A stretch of 64,000 bases of DNA from an uncultured Faecalibacterium sp. GTDB taxonomy: Bacteria; Bacillota; Clostridia; Oscillospirales; Ruminococcaceae. Of this stretch, positions 26,393 to 35,087 are shown one piece after another. A program made the translations under genes and the position numbers. The number at the start of each line of letters is the position of its first letter. Position 1 is the first letter of the stretch. The notes under the pieces were generated by a model that saw only the letters and a list, made by a program, of their open reading frames with translations, was not told the origin of the DNA and made no database searches. The stretch covers positions 62,001-126,000 of the forward strand of contig UQDV01000003.1 in the NCBI GenBank assembly GCA_900539945.1, given 5' to 3'.

Positions 26393-27502
26393 ATGAAAAC
26401 CATGAACATGATCTCCCGCCGCAGCTTCCTGAAGGCCGCTATGGCAGCTTCCGCCGTTTCCGCGCTGGCTCTGACCGGCTGCGGCGGCGCAGCGTCTTCC
26501 ACCGCCAGCACCGCATCCGGTGCAGCCGCTTCCTCCGAGGCCGCTTCCAGCGCCGTGGCCGGTGAGACCTTCAAGGTGGGCATCGTCAACTATGTGGATC
26601 ATGCTTCCCTCAACCAGATCGTGGCATCCGTGGAGAGCCGTCTGGACGAGCTGGGCAAGGAAAAGGGCGTCACCTTTGACTACGCTGATTACTACGCCAA
26701 CGCGCAGGCCGACCAGAGCAACCTGAACCAGATCGGCGCCGATCTGGTGGCCGATGGCGTGGACGTGATCGTGGCTGTGGCCACCCCCACCGCCGCCACC
26801 ATGCTGGCCGCTGTGGAAGATACCGAGATCCCGGTGGTGTACTCCGCCGTCACCGACCCCGCTGCTGCAGGCTTTGATGGCGGTGAGAACATGACCGGCA
26901 CCTCCGACGCCCTGAACACCGCCGCCATCATGAATCTGATCCTTGCCGCAGACCCAGAGATCGACACCATCGGCCTGCTGTATGACCTGAGCGAGGATTC
27001 CTCCACGCAGGCCATCGCCGATGCCAAGGCTTTCTGCGACGAAAAGGGCATCCAGTACATTGAAAAGAACGGCACCACCACCGCCGAGGTGCAGATGGCC
27101 GCCGAAGCCCTGGTGGCTGCCGGGGTCAAGGCCGTGTTCACCCCCACCGACAACACCATCATGACCGCGGAGCTGTCCATCTACGAGACCTTCACCGAGG
27201 CCGGCGTGATGCACTTCACCGGCGCCGACAGCTTTGCCCTGAACGGTGCCTTTGTGGGTTACGGCGTGGATTACGTCCAGCTGGGCGAGGCCACCGCCGA
27301 CATGGTGGCCGAGATCCTGTGCGATGGCAAGAGTGCCGCCGAGATGCCCTACCAGACCTTTGACAACGGCATTGTGACCATCAACACCGAGACCGCCGCC
27401 GCCCTGGGCTTTGAGGGTGACAAGCTGGGCGCCCTGAAGGAAGCCTTCAAACCCTACTGCACCGAGATCGTGGAAGTGACCACGGCGGAGAACTTCTCCT
27501 GA
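26393..27502 (+). CDS. trpX: ABC transporter substrate-binding lipoprotein, TrpX-type (tryptophan)
   Basis: This 369-residue protein captures substrate outside the membrane for the TrpYZ importer. The N terminus has a twin-arginine-like SRRSFLK, a hydrophobic stretch and the lipobox LTGC (Cys near residue 30), then a Ser/Ala linker. The mature part is the ABC_sub_bind fold (KVGIVNYVDHASLNQIV, DVIVAVATPTAATML). The Trp T-box directly upstream gives the substrate. The sequence itself contains no Trp residue. AAAGGAG precedes the ATG. Confidence 0.9.
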   Translation: MKTMNMISRRSFLKAAMAASAVSALALTGCGGAASSTASTASGAAASSEAASSAVAGETFKVGIVNYVDHASLNQIVASVESRLDELGKEKGVTFDYADYYANAQADQSNLNQIGADLVADGVDVIVAVATPTAATMLAAVEDTEIPVVYSAVTDPAAAGFDGGENMTGTSDALNTAAIMNLILAADPEIDTIGLLYDLSEDSSTQAIADAKAFCDEKGIQYIEKNGTTTAEVQMAAEALVAAGVKAVFTPTDNTIMTAELSIYETFTEAGVMHFTGADSFALNGAFVGYGVDYVQLGEATADMVAEILCDGKSAAEMPYQTFDNGIVTINTETAAALGFEGDKLGALKEAFKPYCTEIVEVTTAENFS

Positions 27503-27517
27503 ACCTCGATCGGAGGA

Positions 27518-27657
27518 AAACCTCTCCGTCAAAACCTGACGGTTTTGCCAGCTCTCCCGAAAGGGGGAGCTTTTGGCAGAGAAAGGAAAGGTTGAAGATC
27601 AGCACAAAAAAGCTCGCCCATCGGGAGAGCTGGACGCGAAGCGGCCTGAGAGGGTTT
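27518..27657. repeat. Inverted-repeat element, divergent copy (MITE-like)
   Basis: It begins AAACCTCTCCGTC and ends CCTGAGAGGGTTT, and shares inner blocks (CAAAACCTG, CGGTTTTG, AGCTCTCCCGAA, GAGCTTTTG, AAAAAAGCTC, ATCGGGA) in the same order with the copy at 34544-34718. It fills the gap between trpX and trpY. Confidence 0.8.
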
Positions 27658-27689
27658 GCTTTATCATTACATTTCAAAGGAGCACACAC

Positions 27690-28634
27690 ATGCTGGCGAG
27701 TATCTTTTCGCTCAACGTCATCCAGACCGCGCTGGAGCTTGGCTGTATCTACGCTCTGGTGGCGCTGGCACTGTTTCTGAGCTATTCCATCCTGAACATC
27801 GCAGACCTGTCCACCGACGGCTGCTTTACCCTGGGCTGTGCGGTGGCCTGTCAGGTAGCACTGACCGGCCACCCCATTCTGGCCCTTGCGGCGGCCATGG
27901 CGGCGGGCGTGTGCTCCGGCTTTGTCACTGCGTTTTTGCAGACCCGCCTTGGTGTGGAAAGCATCATGGCCGGTATCATCGTCAACACCGGCCTGTACAC
28001 CATCAATCTGGCGGCCATGGGCTTTTCCTCCACCATGTCGCTGGTCAAGACCGAGACCATCTTCTCGCTGGCCAAAAAGTCGCTGGGCTTTCTGGGCAGC
28101 TGGTACAAGCTGGTGCTGGTGGGGGTGATCATCGCCCTGGCCTGCGCCGCCATGCTGGGCTTCCTGGGCACCCGGCTGGGCCTGTCCATCCGGGCCACCG
28201 GTGACAACACCGCCATGGTGCGGGCCTCCAGCATCAACCCGGCCTTTACCATTACTGTGGGCCTGTGCGTGTCCGGTGCACTGTGTGCGCTGTCCGGCGG
28301 TCTGCTGGCCCAGTACCAGAAGAGCTGTGACATCAACGTGGGCACCGGCATGGTCACCATTGCGTTGGCCTCCCTGATCATCGGCGAGACCCTTGTGGGC
28401 AAGCGCACCATGCTGCGCCGCATTCTGGGCGTGGTGTTCGGCAGCTGCCTGTACCGTTTTATCGTGGCTGTGGCCCTGCGCTTCAATGTGCCGGCCGCTG
28501 CCATGAAGCTGGTGTCGGCCATCATTGTGGCCGTGGCCATTTCGATGCCAGCCATCCGGGAGCATTTTGCCTTTGAAAAGCGCAAACATGCCGCCCGTGC
28601 CCGCCGCGCCGCGGCCGTGAAGGAGGGAAAGTAA
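27690..28634 (+). CDS. trpY: ABC transporter permease, TrpY-type
   Basis: The 314-residue permease has eight or more hydrophobic helices and the branched-chain amino acid permease-like pattern (LSYSILNIADLSTDGCFTLG, then LGLSIRATGDNTAMVRASSI as the cytoplasmic coupling loop, residues about 165-185). The C terminus is a basic tail. The ATG at 27690 has AAAGGAG 7 bases upstream; the ORF extended upstream would run through the repeat element and is not used. It works with the neighbouring lipoprotein and ATPase. Confidence 0.92.
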   Translation: MLASIFSLNVIQTALELGCIYALVALALFLSYSILNIADLSTDGCFTLGCAVACQVALTGHPILALAAAMAAGVCSGFVTAFLQTRLGVESIMAGIIVNTGLYTINLAAMGFSSTMSLVKTETIFSLAKKSLGFLGSWYKLVLVGVIIALACAAMLGFLGTRLGLSIRATGDNTAMVRASSINPAFTITVGLCVSGALCALSGGLLAQYQKSCDINVGTGMVTIALASLIIGETLVGKRTMLRRILGVVFGSCLYRFIVAVALRFNVPAAAMKLVSAIIVAVAISMPAIREHFAFEKRKHAARARRAAAVKEGK

Positions 28635-28635
28635 G

Positions 28636-29460
28636 ATGGAAATGCTGCAGCTGAACGACCTGCATAAGACCTTCAACCCCGGTACCGTGAACGAAAAGGT
28701 GGCTCTGAACGGAGTGAGCCTGCACATGGAAGCCGGGGACTTTGCCACCATCGTGGGTTCCAACGGTGCGGGCAAGTCCACCTTGTTCAATGCCATCACC
28801 GGCGGGTTCATCGCCGACGAGGGCAGCATCGTGCTGGGCGGGCAGGACATCACCTTTGAGCCGGAGCACCAGCGCAGCAAGGTCATCGGCCACCTGTTCC
28901 AGGATCCCCTCAAGGGCACAGCCCCCAATATGACCATTGAGGAAAACCTTGCGCTGGCCTACCTGCGTGCCGGCACCGCGCCCCACGCCATCTTCTCCCG
29001 CATCTCCCGCAAGGATAAAGAACTGTTCCGCGAGAAGCTCTCTCTGCTGGACATGGGCCTGGAGGACCGCATGAAACAGCCGGTGGGCCTGCTGTCCGGC
29101 GGCCAGCGGCAGGCACTGACGTTGCTCATGGCTACGCTGGTCACCCCCAAATTGCTGCTGCTGGACGAGCACACCGCCGCTCTGGACCCCGCCACGGCGG
29201 AAAAGGTGCTGGAGCTGACCCGGAACATCGTGGCCGAAAAGAAGATCACCTGCCTGATGGTCACTCACAACATGCATCAGGCGCTGGAACTGGGCAACCG
29301 CACCCTGATGATGGATGCGGGCCGCATCGTGTTCGACGTGCAGGGCGAGGAGCGCAGCCGGATGACCGTGGACGACCTGCTGGAAAAGTTCCGCGAGAAC
29401 GCCGGCAAGACGCTGGACAACGACCGCATCCTGCTCAGCAAGGTGGAAGCAGACAACTGA
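28636..29460 (+). CDS. trpZ: ABC transporter ATP-binding protein, TrpZ-type
   Basis: The 274-residue ATPase has Walker A GSNGAGKST (residue about 41), a Q-loop in LFQDPLKGT, the signature LLSGGQRQAL, Walker B LLLLDEH with the Glu, and the switch His in VTHNMHQ. It starts 1 base after the trpY stop with AAGGAGGG upstream, so the two are coupled. It contains no Trp residue. Confidence 0.95.
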   Translation: MEMLQLNDLHKTFNPGTVNEKVALNGVSLHMEAGDFATIVGSNGAGKSTLFNAITGGFIADEGSIVLGGQDITFEPEHQRSKVIGHLFQDPLKGTAPNMTIEENLALAYLRAGTAPHAIFSRISRKDKELFREKLSLLDMGLEDRMKQPVGLLSGGQRQALTLLMATLVTPKLLLLDEHTAALDPATAEKVLELTRNIVAEKKITCLMVTHNMHQALELGNRTLMMDAGRIVFDVQGEERSRMTVDDLLEKFRENAGKTLDNDRILLSKVEADN

Positions 29461-29473
29461 AAAGAAACTCAAA

Positions 29474-29517
29474 ATGCCTTGTCTGGACCCGAAACCGTGT
29501 CAGACAAGGTGCTTTTG
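29474..29517 (+). terminator. Terminator of the trpXYZ operon
   Basis: GCCTTGTCTG and CAGACAAGGTGC form an imperfect stem followed by TTTTG. Confidence 0.75.
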
Positions 29518-29538
29518 ATACAACAAGGAAAAAACGAG

Positions 29539-30000
29539 ATGAAAATAACGATCCGTACCCCGCAAATGCAGGATTATGACCGATTTTCTGCTATTATGGA
29601 TCAGGTGCAGCAGATGCATGTCGAGTGGCGGCCGGATGTCTACAAACCGGCTAGTCCGTTGATTACAAAAGAGTTGTTTGCTGAGCTCCTGAAAGGGGAC
29701 AGCTGGTATATTGCCGAGACGGACGGCATCGTTGTTGGTGTTCTGGAAGTCTTCAAGCGCCATGTGGAAGGCCCGGCGCAGGTAACAAAGGATGTTTTGT
29801 TCGTCAGTACCATGGCGGTGGAGGAAGCGTACAGGGGCAAAGGCATCGGCCACCAGTTCTTTGAAAAAGTGAAGCAGCTCAAGGCGGAAAAGGGATGTGA
29901 CACCATCGAGCTGCAGGTGAACGTCAGAAATAAAAAGGCGTATGAGATGTACCGGAACTACGGTTTTACGGAAAAGTCCATCAATATGGAACTGAAATAA
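29539..30000 (+). CDS. GNAT family N-acetyltransferase
   Basis: The 153-residue protein has the GNAT acetyl-CoA loop EEAYRGKGIGHQFFEKV (residues about 95-111) and the C-terminal NVRNKKAYEMYRNYGF motif. The acceptor is unknown; small-molecule or protein targets are both possible. The gene is visibly AT-richer than its neighbours, which hints at later acquisition. AAGGAA lies upstream of the ATG at 29539, and a strong palindromic terminator follows. Confidence 0.92.
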   Translation: MKITIRTPQMQDYDRFSAIMDQVQQMHVEWRPDVYKPASPLITKELFAELLKGDSWYIAETDGIVVGVLEVFKRHVEGPAQVTKDVLFVSTMAVEEAYRGKGIGHQFFEKVKQLKAEKGCDTIELQVNVRNKKAYEMYRNYGFTEKSINMELK

Positions 30001-30005
30001 GCAAC

Positions 30006-30055
30006 AAAAAGAGCAGAGCGTTCCAGCCAGCTGGCTGGAACGCTCTGCTCTTTTT
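30006..30055. terminator. Bidirectional terminator
   Basis: A perfect 50-bp palindrome (25 bases per arm) starting AAAAAGAGCAGAG and ending CTCTGCTCTTTTT, between convergent genes. Confidence 0.93.
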
Positions 30056-30081
30056 AATGCAATATACTGAAAACTCAGAGC

Positions 30082-30315
30082 TTACTGAACGTACTCGACG
30101 GTGTACTCGAAGCCGTACTCTTCCTGCAGCTTCTTGACCTCGGGCTCGCAGTCCTCGATGAAGGTGGGGGCGTAGACGGAAGCGCCGTTGTGGGCCTTCT
30201 TGTAGTCCTCCACGATCTGCTGCAGCTTTGCCCAGCCCTCGTTGGCCTTGGCGTTGTCGATGCTGTCGGGGAAGTTGATGATGAACTCGCGGTGTTTGGG
30301 AATGCGTGCTTTCAT
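30082..30315 (-). CDS. Small conserved-looking protein of unknown function
   Basis: The gene encodes 77 residues, begins MKARIPKHREFIINFPD, has a Lys-rich middle helix and an acidic C terminus. AAGGAGAT 8 bases before the ATG and a terminator after the stop show it is a real gene. No signal peptide, membrane helix or Cys-rich motif is visible apart from one Cys. I do not recognise the family. Confidence 0.75.
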   Translation of the reverse strand: MKARIPKHREFIINFPDSIDNAKANEGWAKLQQIVEDYKKAHNGASVYAPTFIEDCEPEVKKLQEEYGFEYTVEYVQ

Positions 30316-30401
30316 GATAGAAATCTCCTTATAACAGTATGGATTCTAAAGCTTGATTTATCCAGAAACAGGGCACAGACCCTGTATCTTGCAGGGAAAT
30401 A

Positions 30402-31217
30402 TTACAGGCCGTACACCTGGCGGGCGTTCTCGGCCGTGGTGCGGAACACCTCTTCCGCAGAAATGCCCTTCAGCTGGGCGATGTACTTGCCCACATAGCG
30501 GATGAGGCTGCTGTCGCAGCGGGTGCCGCGCACCGGCTCCGGGGCCATATAGGGGCAGTCCGTCTCCAGCACGATGGCTTCCAGCGGCAGGGCGGCAATG
30601 GCTTTTGCCGCTCGCTTGGCTCCCTGGAAGGTGCAGGCACCGCCAAAGCCAATGTACAGACCCTGCTGTGCCAGCCACACGGCGTCATCCGCACTGCCGG
30701 AATAGCAGTGCACGATGCCCTTGGGCCGGTACTTTTTCAGCAGGGCATAGACATCCGCGTGGGCCTGCCGGTCGTGCACGATAATGGGCTTGTCCAGTTC
30801 CAGCGCCAGACGGATCTCGGCTTCAAACAGGGCCAGCTGGGCGTCCTTGGGCACGGGCCAATGGTAGTCCAGCCCGCATTCACCCACAGCCACCACCTTG
30901 GGGTCATCGTAGCAGGGGGCAAGGGCCCGCATCTCGGCCGCCCAGTCGCCGCCGTATACCGACACCGTGGGGGCAGGGCCATCTTCGCCGCAGTCGGCGG
31001 CAGGCAGCAGGCTTTCCGGGTGGATGCCAATGGCCGCCACCACCCAGGGGTAGCGGTGGGCCAGCTCCAGCACCCGGGGGGCGTCCCCGGAGTGGGTGGC
31101 CTGCTCGCACACGCCTACCACGCCCTTTGCGGGCAGACTGTCCAGCAGGGCAAAGCGGTCGGCGTCAAAGGCGCGGGCGCTGTAATGAGCATGGGTGTCA
31201 AAAATCGGGCCGGTCAT
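30402..31217 (-). CDS. tatD: TatD family metal-dependent deoxyribonuclease
   Basis: The 271-residue protein has the metal ligands of the TatD amidohydrolase barrel: DTHAHY at the N terminus, GECGLDYHW with the bridging Glu, VHDRQAH, VHCYSG and ETDCPYMAPEP with the final Asp. Family members are 3'-5' DNases involved in DNA repair or degradation. The start overlaps the end of the upstream exporter gene by 4 bases (ATGA). The longer frame to 31892 is a shadow of that gene. Confidence 0.93.
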   Translation of the reverse strand: MTGPIFDTHAHYSARAFDADRFALLDSLPAKGVVGVCEQATHSGDAPRVLELAHRYPWVVAAIGIHPESLLPAADCGEDGPAPTVSVYGGDWAAEMRALAPCYDDPKVVAVGECGLDYHWPVPKDAQLALFEAEIRLALELDKPIIVHDRQAHADVYALLKKYRPKGIVHCYSGSADDAVWLAQQGLYIGFGGACTFQGAKRAAKAIAALPLEAIVLETDCPYMAPEPVRGTRCDSSLIRYVGKYIAQLKGISAEEVFRTTAENARQVYGL

Positions 31218-32173
31218 ACCTTCTCCTTTTGGGCGGGTGCCTTGTTCACCAGCCAGATGCCCACACACACGAACACCAGAGCTGCCAGATACTGCCAGCG
31301 CAGCAGGGGTTCGCCGTTGAGCACAGCACTCAGCAGCACGTTCACCACCAGATTTACGAATCCGAAGATGGCAATGCGGCTCACAGGGTTGTTTTTCATC
31401 AGCAGGGCCCACAGCACATAGCCGGCTCCGCAGATGAAGGCCAGATATAGCAGCACCAGGATGCCCAGCGGGTTCACACTGCCCAGATGTCCGCCCAGCG
31501 CAGTGCCCAGCACAAACAGGGCTGCGCCGCCCACAAACAGGTTGATAAAGCAGACCGCAAAGCTGTCGGCCTTTTTGGTCACGGCCTTGTTCCACGGGCC
31601 GGACAGGGTAAAGATGACCGTGGCCAGCAGCATGCAGAAGATGCCCCAGCTGCTGCCGCCGCCGTGGTTGCCGAGGGTGCCGATGAGCACCCCGGCAAAG
31701 CCCACGGCGCAGCCCAGCGTTTTTGCCGGGGTCATGCGGTCTGCATTGCCGTAGAGGAAGTGGGCAAAGATGACGCCCAGAAAGCTCTGGGTGCTGTTGA
31801 GGATGCCGCCGAAGGCACCCGTCAGCATGGCAACGGCGATGTAGTAGAACGCGTACTGGGTCGTGGTCTGCCACAGGCCCAGGGCGCAGCACTCGGCCGC
31901 CACCTTGCCGCGGGGGAGTTTGGGCAGGCGGTTCTGCAGCAGGACACTGCCCAGCAGCACCAAAAAGCTGCCCAGCATGAACCGCACCCCTGCAAAGCAG
32001 AAGATGGAGGCAGTATTGCCGGAATCAATGGAAAACAGGCGGTAGCCCAGCTTGATAAAGGGGAAAGCGGAGCCCCACAGCACATTGCAGAAGATGGCCA
32101 GCAGCACGGCATATACCGGCGTGCCGAAGATCCGGTCCAGCTTTTCCGCACGGGAAAGCGTCGTTTTCTCCAT
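31214..32173 (-). CDS. DMT superfamily (EamA) transporter
   Basis: The 319-residue membrane protein has ten hydrophobic segments in two EamA repeats (first repeat FCNVLWGSAFPFIKLGY, second from about residue 170). Members export amino acids, nucleotides or drugs; the substrate here is unknown. It lies 3 bases after metG and overlaps tatD, so it is in the metG T-box operon. Confidence 0.9.
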   Translation of the reverse strand: MEKTTLSRAEKLDRIFGTPVYAVLLAIFCNVLWGSAFPFIKLGYRLFSIDSGNTASIFCFAGVRFMLGSFLVLLGSVLLQNRLPKLPRGKVAAECCALGLWQTTTQYAFYYIAVAMLTGAFGGILNSTQSFLGVIFAHFLYGNADRMTPAKTLGCAVGFAGVLIGTLGNHGGGSSWGIFCMLLATVIFTLSGPWNKAVTKKADSFAVCFINLFVGGAALFVLGTALGGHLGSVNPLGILVLLYLAFICGAGYVLWALLMKNNPVSRIAIFGFVNLVVNVLLSAVLNGEPLLRWQYLAALVFVCVGIWLVNKAPAQKEKV

Positions 32174-32176
32174 GGC

Positions 32177-34174
32177 TTAGTGGATGCGGCTGCCGACCGG
32201 GGTGTCGTCGCCGTAGAATGCAATGGAGCAGCCGCCGTCGGCGGTGTCGGCAGCAAAGATCATGCCCTCGCTGACGTATTTGCCCTTCATCATCGGGCGG
32301 GGTGCCAGGTTGCACACGATGCCGATCTTTTTGCCGATCAGGTCCTCCGGCTTGAACCACTTGGCGATGCCGGACAGGATGCAACGCTCGCGCTCGCCGT
32401 CAAACACGGTCAGGTGCAGCAGCTTCTTGCTCTCCTTCAGGTTCTCGCAGGCGCGCACTTCGGCCACGCGCAACTCTACTTTGCAGAAGGTGTCAAAGTC
32501 GATCTCTTCCTCGTGGGTGAAGTCCACACCGTTCTCCTCGGCGGGGGCAGCGGCCTTCTTCTCGGCCTCGGCCTTTGCCTTGTTGGCGGCCTCGGCAGCA
32601 GCCTTGCGCTTCTCGTCCTCTTCCTTCAGGTGGGCGATCTCCTTGGCCACGTCGATGCGGGGGAACAGGGCATCGCCCTTGTGCACGGTGTAGGTCTCCT
32701 GTGCGCCGTAAACGCTCTTGGCCAGGTCCAGCGCGGAGGCGTCCAGACCCAGCTGATCCATCATCTTGGGTGCGGTGGAGGGCAGGTAAGCGTTCAGCAG
32801 GATGCCGCTCACGCGCAGAGCCTCGCACAGGTGGTACAGTACGCTCTCCAGACGGGTCTTGTTGGCTTCGTCCTTGGCCAGTGCCCAGGGAGCCGTTTCG
32901 TCGATGTACTTGTTGGCGCGCTGGATGACTGCAAAGATCTCCACCAGAGCCTGCGGGATGGTCAGCTTGTCCATGTCGGCGGTGACCTTGCCGGTCAGCT
33001 CGTTGATCATGGTCTCCAGCTCAGCGTCAATGGCCTCGGTGCCGGGCACATTGTGCACAGTGCCGCCAAAGTACTTCTCGCACATGGCCACAGTGCGGCT
33101 GAGCAGGTTGCCCAGGTCGTTGGCCAGGTCGCTGTTGATGCGGTTGATCAGGGCCTCGTTGGTGAACATGCCGTCGTTGCCGAAGGGGATCTCACGCAGC
33201 AGGAAGTAGCGGATGGCATCCACGCCGTAGCGGTCGCACAGGATGACGGGGTCCACGACGTTGCCCACGGACTTGGACATCTTGCCGCCGTTCATCAGCA
33301 GCCAGCCGTGGCCGAACACCCGCTTGGGCAGCGGCAGGTCCAGAGCCATCAGCATGGCGGGCCACAGAATGGTGTGGAAGCGCAGGATCTCCTTGCCCAC
33401 CATGTGCAGGTCGGCCGGCCAGAACTTGTCGTAATCGTGGTAGGTCTCGTTGCCGTAACCCAGGGCGGAAATATAGTTGCTCAGGGCGTCCACCCACACA
33501 TACATGGTGTGCTTGGGGTCGAAGGGGACAGGGATGCCCCACTTGACCGAGGTACGGGACACACAGGTGTCCTGCAGGCCCTGCTTGATGAAGGCGATCA
33601 TCTCGTTCTTGCGGCTCTCCGGCTGGATGAACTGGGGGTTTTCCTCGTAGAGCTTCAGCAGGCGGTCGGCGTACTTGCTGGTCTTGAAGAAGTAGGCTTC
33701 CTCGTGGGCGTCGTACACCTCGCGGCCGCAGTCGGGGCACTTGCCATCCACCAGCTGGCTGTCGGTCCAGAAGCTCTCGCAGGGCTTGCAGTAGTGGCCG
33801 ATGTACTCGCCCTTATAGATGTCACCCTGCTCGTACAGCTTGGTAAAGATCTTCTGGCAGGACTCCATGTGGTAGTCGTCGGTGGTGCGGATGAAGCGGT
33901 CGTAGCTGACGTCCAGCAGCTTCCACAGATCCTTGACGGTGGCCACGATCTTGTCCACATACTCCTTGGGGGTCACGCCGGCATCGGCGGCCTTGTCCTG
34001 GATCTTCTGGCCGTGCTCGTCGGTGCCGGTCAGGAACATGACGTCATAGCCCTGCATGCGCTTGAAACGGGCCAGTGCGTCGCAGGCCACGGTGGTATAG
34101 CTGTGGCCGATGTGCAGCTTATCGCTGGGGTAGTAGATGGGGGTCGTGATGTAGAATGTCTTGTGTTCACTCAT
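32177..34174 (-). CDS. metG: Methionyl-tRNA synthetase
   Basis: MetRS charges tRNA-Met. The 665-residue enzyme has HIGH as HIGHSYTTV near residue 22, a zinc knuckle with CKPC and CPDC near residues 128-150, the KMSKS motif as GGKMSKSVGN near residue 300, and a C-terminal EMAP-type tRNA-binding domain (EIDFDTFCKVELRV onward) joined by a Lys/Ala-rich linker. The start at 34174 follows the T-box; the longer frame runs back through the leader and is not coding. Confidence 0.97.
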   Translation of the reverse strand: MSEHKTFYITTPIYYPSDKLHIGHSYTTVACDALARFKRMQGYDVMFLTGTDEHGQKIQDKAADAGVTPKEYVDKIVATVKDLWKLLDVSYDRFIRTTDDYHMESCQKIFTKLYEQGDIYKGEYIGHYCKPCESFWTDSQLVDGKCPDCGREVYDAHEEAYFFKTSKYADRLLKLYEENPQFIQPESRKNEMIAFIKQGLQDTCVSRTSVKWGIPVPFDPKHTMYVWVDALSNYISALGYGNETYHDYDKFWPADLHMVGKEILRFHTILWPAMLMALDLPLPKRVFGHGWLLMNGGKMSKSVGNVVDPVILCDRYGVDAIRYFLLREIPFGNDGMFTNEALINRINSDLANDLGNLLSRTVAMCEKYFGGTVHNVPGTEAIDAELETMINELTGKVTADMDKLTIPQALVEIFAVIQRANKYIDETAPWALAKDEANKTRLESVLYHLCEALRVSGILLNAYLPSTAPKMMDQLGLDASALDLAKSVYGAQETYTVHKGDALFPRIDVAKEIAHLKEEDEKRKAAAEAANKAKAEAEKKAAAPAEENGVDFTHEEEIDFDTFCKVELRVAEVRACENLKESKKLLHLTVFDGERERCILSGIAKWFKPEDLIGKKIGIVCNLAPRPMMKGKYVSEGMIFAADTADGGCSIAFYGDDTPVGSRIH

Positions 34175-34204
34175 AGGGGTAATTCTTCCTTTCCTTTTGG
34201 CATT

Positions 34205-34492
34205 GCAACGAAAAACGCTCCCGTCCTGCCGGTTTTGACCGGACAAGGACGAGAGCGCTGCACTTTCGTGGTACCACCTTGCTTCGCCCTGCCCTTGCGG
34301 GCAAGACCTTGTGCTGGCGTAAAAACCAGCCCGGCGCGCTAACGGACGCCACACCGTCACGGGCTCACTGTTCACCCGTGCAGGCTCCGAGACCATGTTC
34401 CGCACCGCGCGGCCTGCCCGCTTCCATCCTTCGGGCTTTCTGTCAGGCGCAGACGATGCGTACTCTTCTCTTCTCAGCCAATGCCATTATTA
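34205..34492 (-). promoter_or_regulatory. T-box riboswitch, methionine-specific, controlling metG-eamA-tatD
   Basis: On the minus strand the T-box AAGGTGGTACCACGAA is at about 34282-34267. The candidate specifier ATG (Met) at 34396-34394 is followed 9 bases on by GAG. A terminator follows the T-box. Uncharged tRNA-Met would switch the operon on. Confidence 0.92.
34211..34259 (-). terminator. T-box terminator hairpin of metG
   Basis: On the minus strand GCGCTCTCGTCCTTGTCC and GGCAGGACGGGAGCG form a long imperfect stem followed by TTTTT. Confidence 0.88.
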
Positions 34493-34497
34493 TGTTT

Positions 34498-34526
34498 ATA
34501 ATACGCAAAAAAAGCGGGTTTGTCAA
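34498..34526 (-). promoter_or_regulatory. Promoter of the metG T-box transcript
   Basis: On the minus strand TTGACA (34526-34521), 17 bases, TATTAT (34503-34498). Confidence 0.85.
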
Positions 34527-34543
34527 TAAAAATATGAAGAAAG

Positions 34544-34718
34544 AACCCTCTCAGTCAAAACCTGCCGGTTTTGACAGCTCTCCCGAAGGGCGAGCTTTTG
34601 AAATTTTACGGCACACGCAAAAAAGCTCCCCCATCGGGACCGATTTCCCCCGGTCGGGGGAAAATGGCGAAGCCAAAAGGGGGAACAGCTGTCGAGCGGA
34701 TGCGAGACTGAGAGGGTT
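34544..34718. repeat. Inverted-repeat element, full copy (MITE-like)
   Basis: A 175-bp element with perfect 13-bp terminal inverted repeats AACCCTCTCAGTC / GACTGAGAGGGTT and no ORF. Its inner blocks match the copy at 27518-27657. The right end abuts the stop codon of the next gene exactly, so it may also act as its transcript end. Confidence 0.88.
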
Positions 34719-35021
34719 TTACACCTCGTAGTCCATGCACACGCGGGTCTTGGTGTAGGGGCGCACCTTGCCGTCGGCCACGGCCACATGGGCGGGATGC
34801 ACGGCGTAGCCCTTCAGGGCCTCAAAGCTCTCCAGCGTGGTGTCCAGCATCACGTCAGCGTTGGAAGTGGGCAGGCCGTTGATGTTCACATGCACTTCCA
34901 GCAGGCCGGGCACCTTGCCCACAAGGCCCTCCAGGCCTTCCTTGATGCCGGCCTTCACAGCGGCCTTTTCGGCGTCGGACAGCTCGTCCTTCAGCTGCCA
35001 CAGAATGATATGCTTGACCAT
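34719..35021 (-). CDS. Dabb (stress-responsive A/B barrel) domain protein
   Basis: The 100-residue protein starts MVKHIILWQLKDE and has the Dabb pattern with a central PGLLEVHVNIN strand and HPAHVAVAD helix. Members form small dimeric alpha/beta barrels; a physiological function is not established. A good AGGAGG-type site precedes the ATG. Its stop codon touches the inverted-repeat element. Confidence 0.92.
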   Translation of the reverse strand: MVKHIILWQLKDELSDAEKAAVKAGIKEGLEGLVGKVPGLLEVHVNINGLPTSNADVMLDTTLESFEALKGYAVHPAHVAVADGKVRPYTKTRVCMDYEV

Positions 35022-35087
35022 AACAAAATACCTCCTGCGTTTTTTCTCATTGTAGCAGGATGAGAAAGGGAGCGCAAGAGGCGGAAT

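Noticed and set aside
30402-31892. 496-residue single protein including TatD
   Set aside because: The N-terminal 225 residues are a shadow of the EamA transporter in another frame; TatD starts at 31217 with its own DTHAHY motif.
31487-34342. Open frame of 951 codons on the plus strand
   Set aside because: Antisense of the EamA exporter and metG, both of which have full motif sets.
27518-34718. CRISPR array or IS element for the repeated blocks
   Set aside because: There are no regularly spaced direct repeats and no transposase; the blocks form inverted-repeat ended units.
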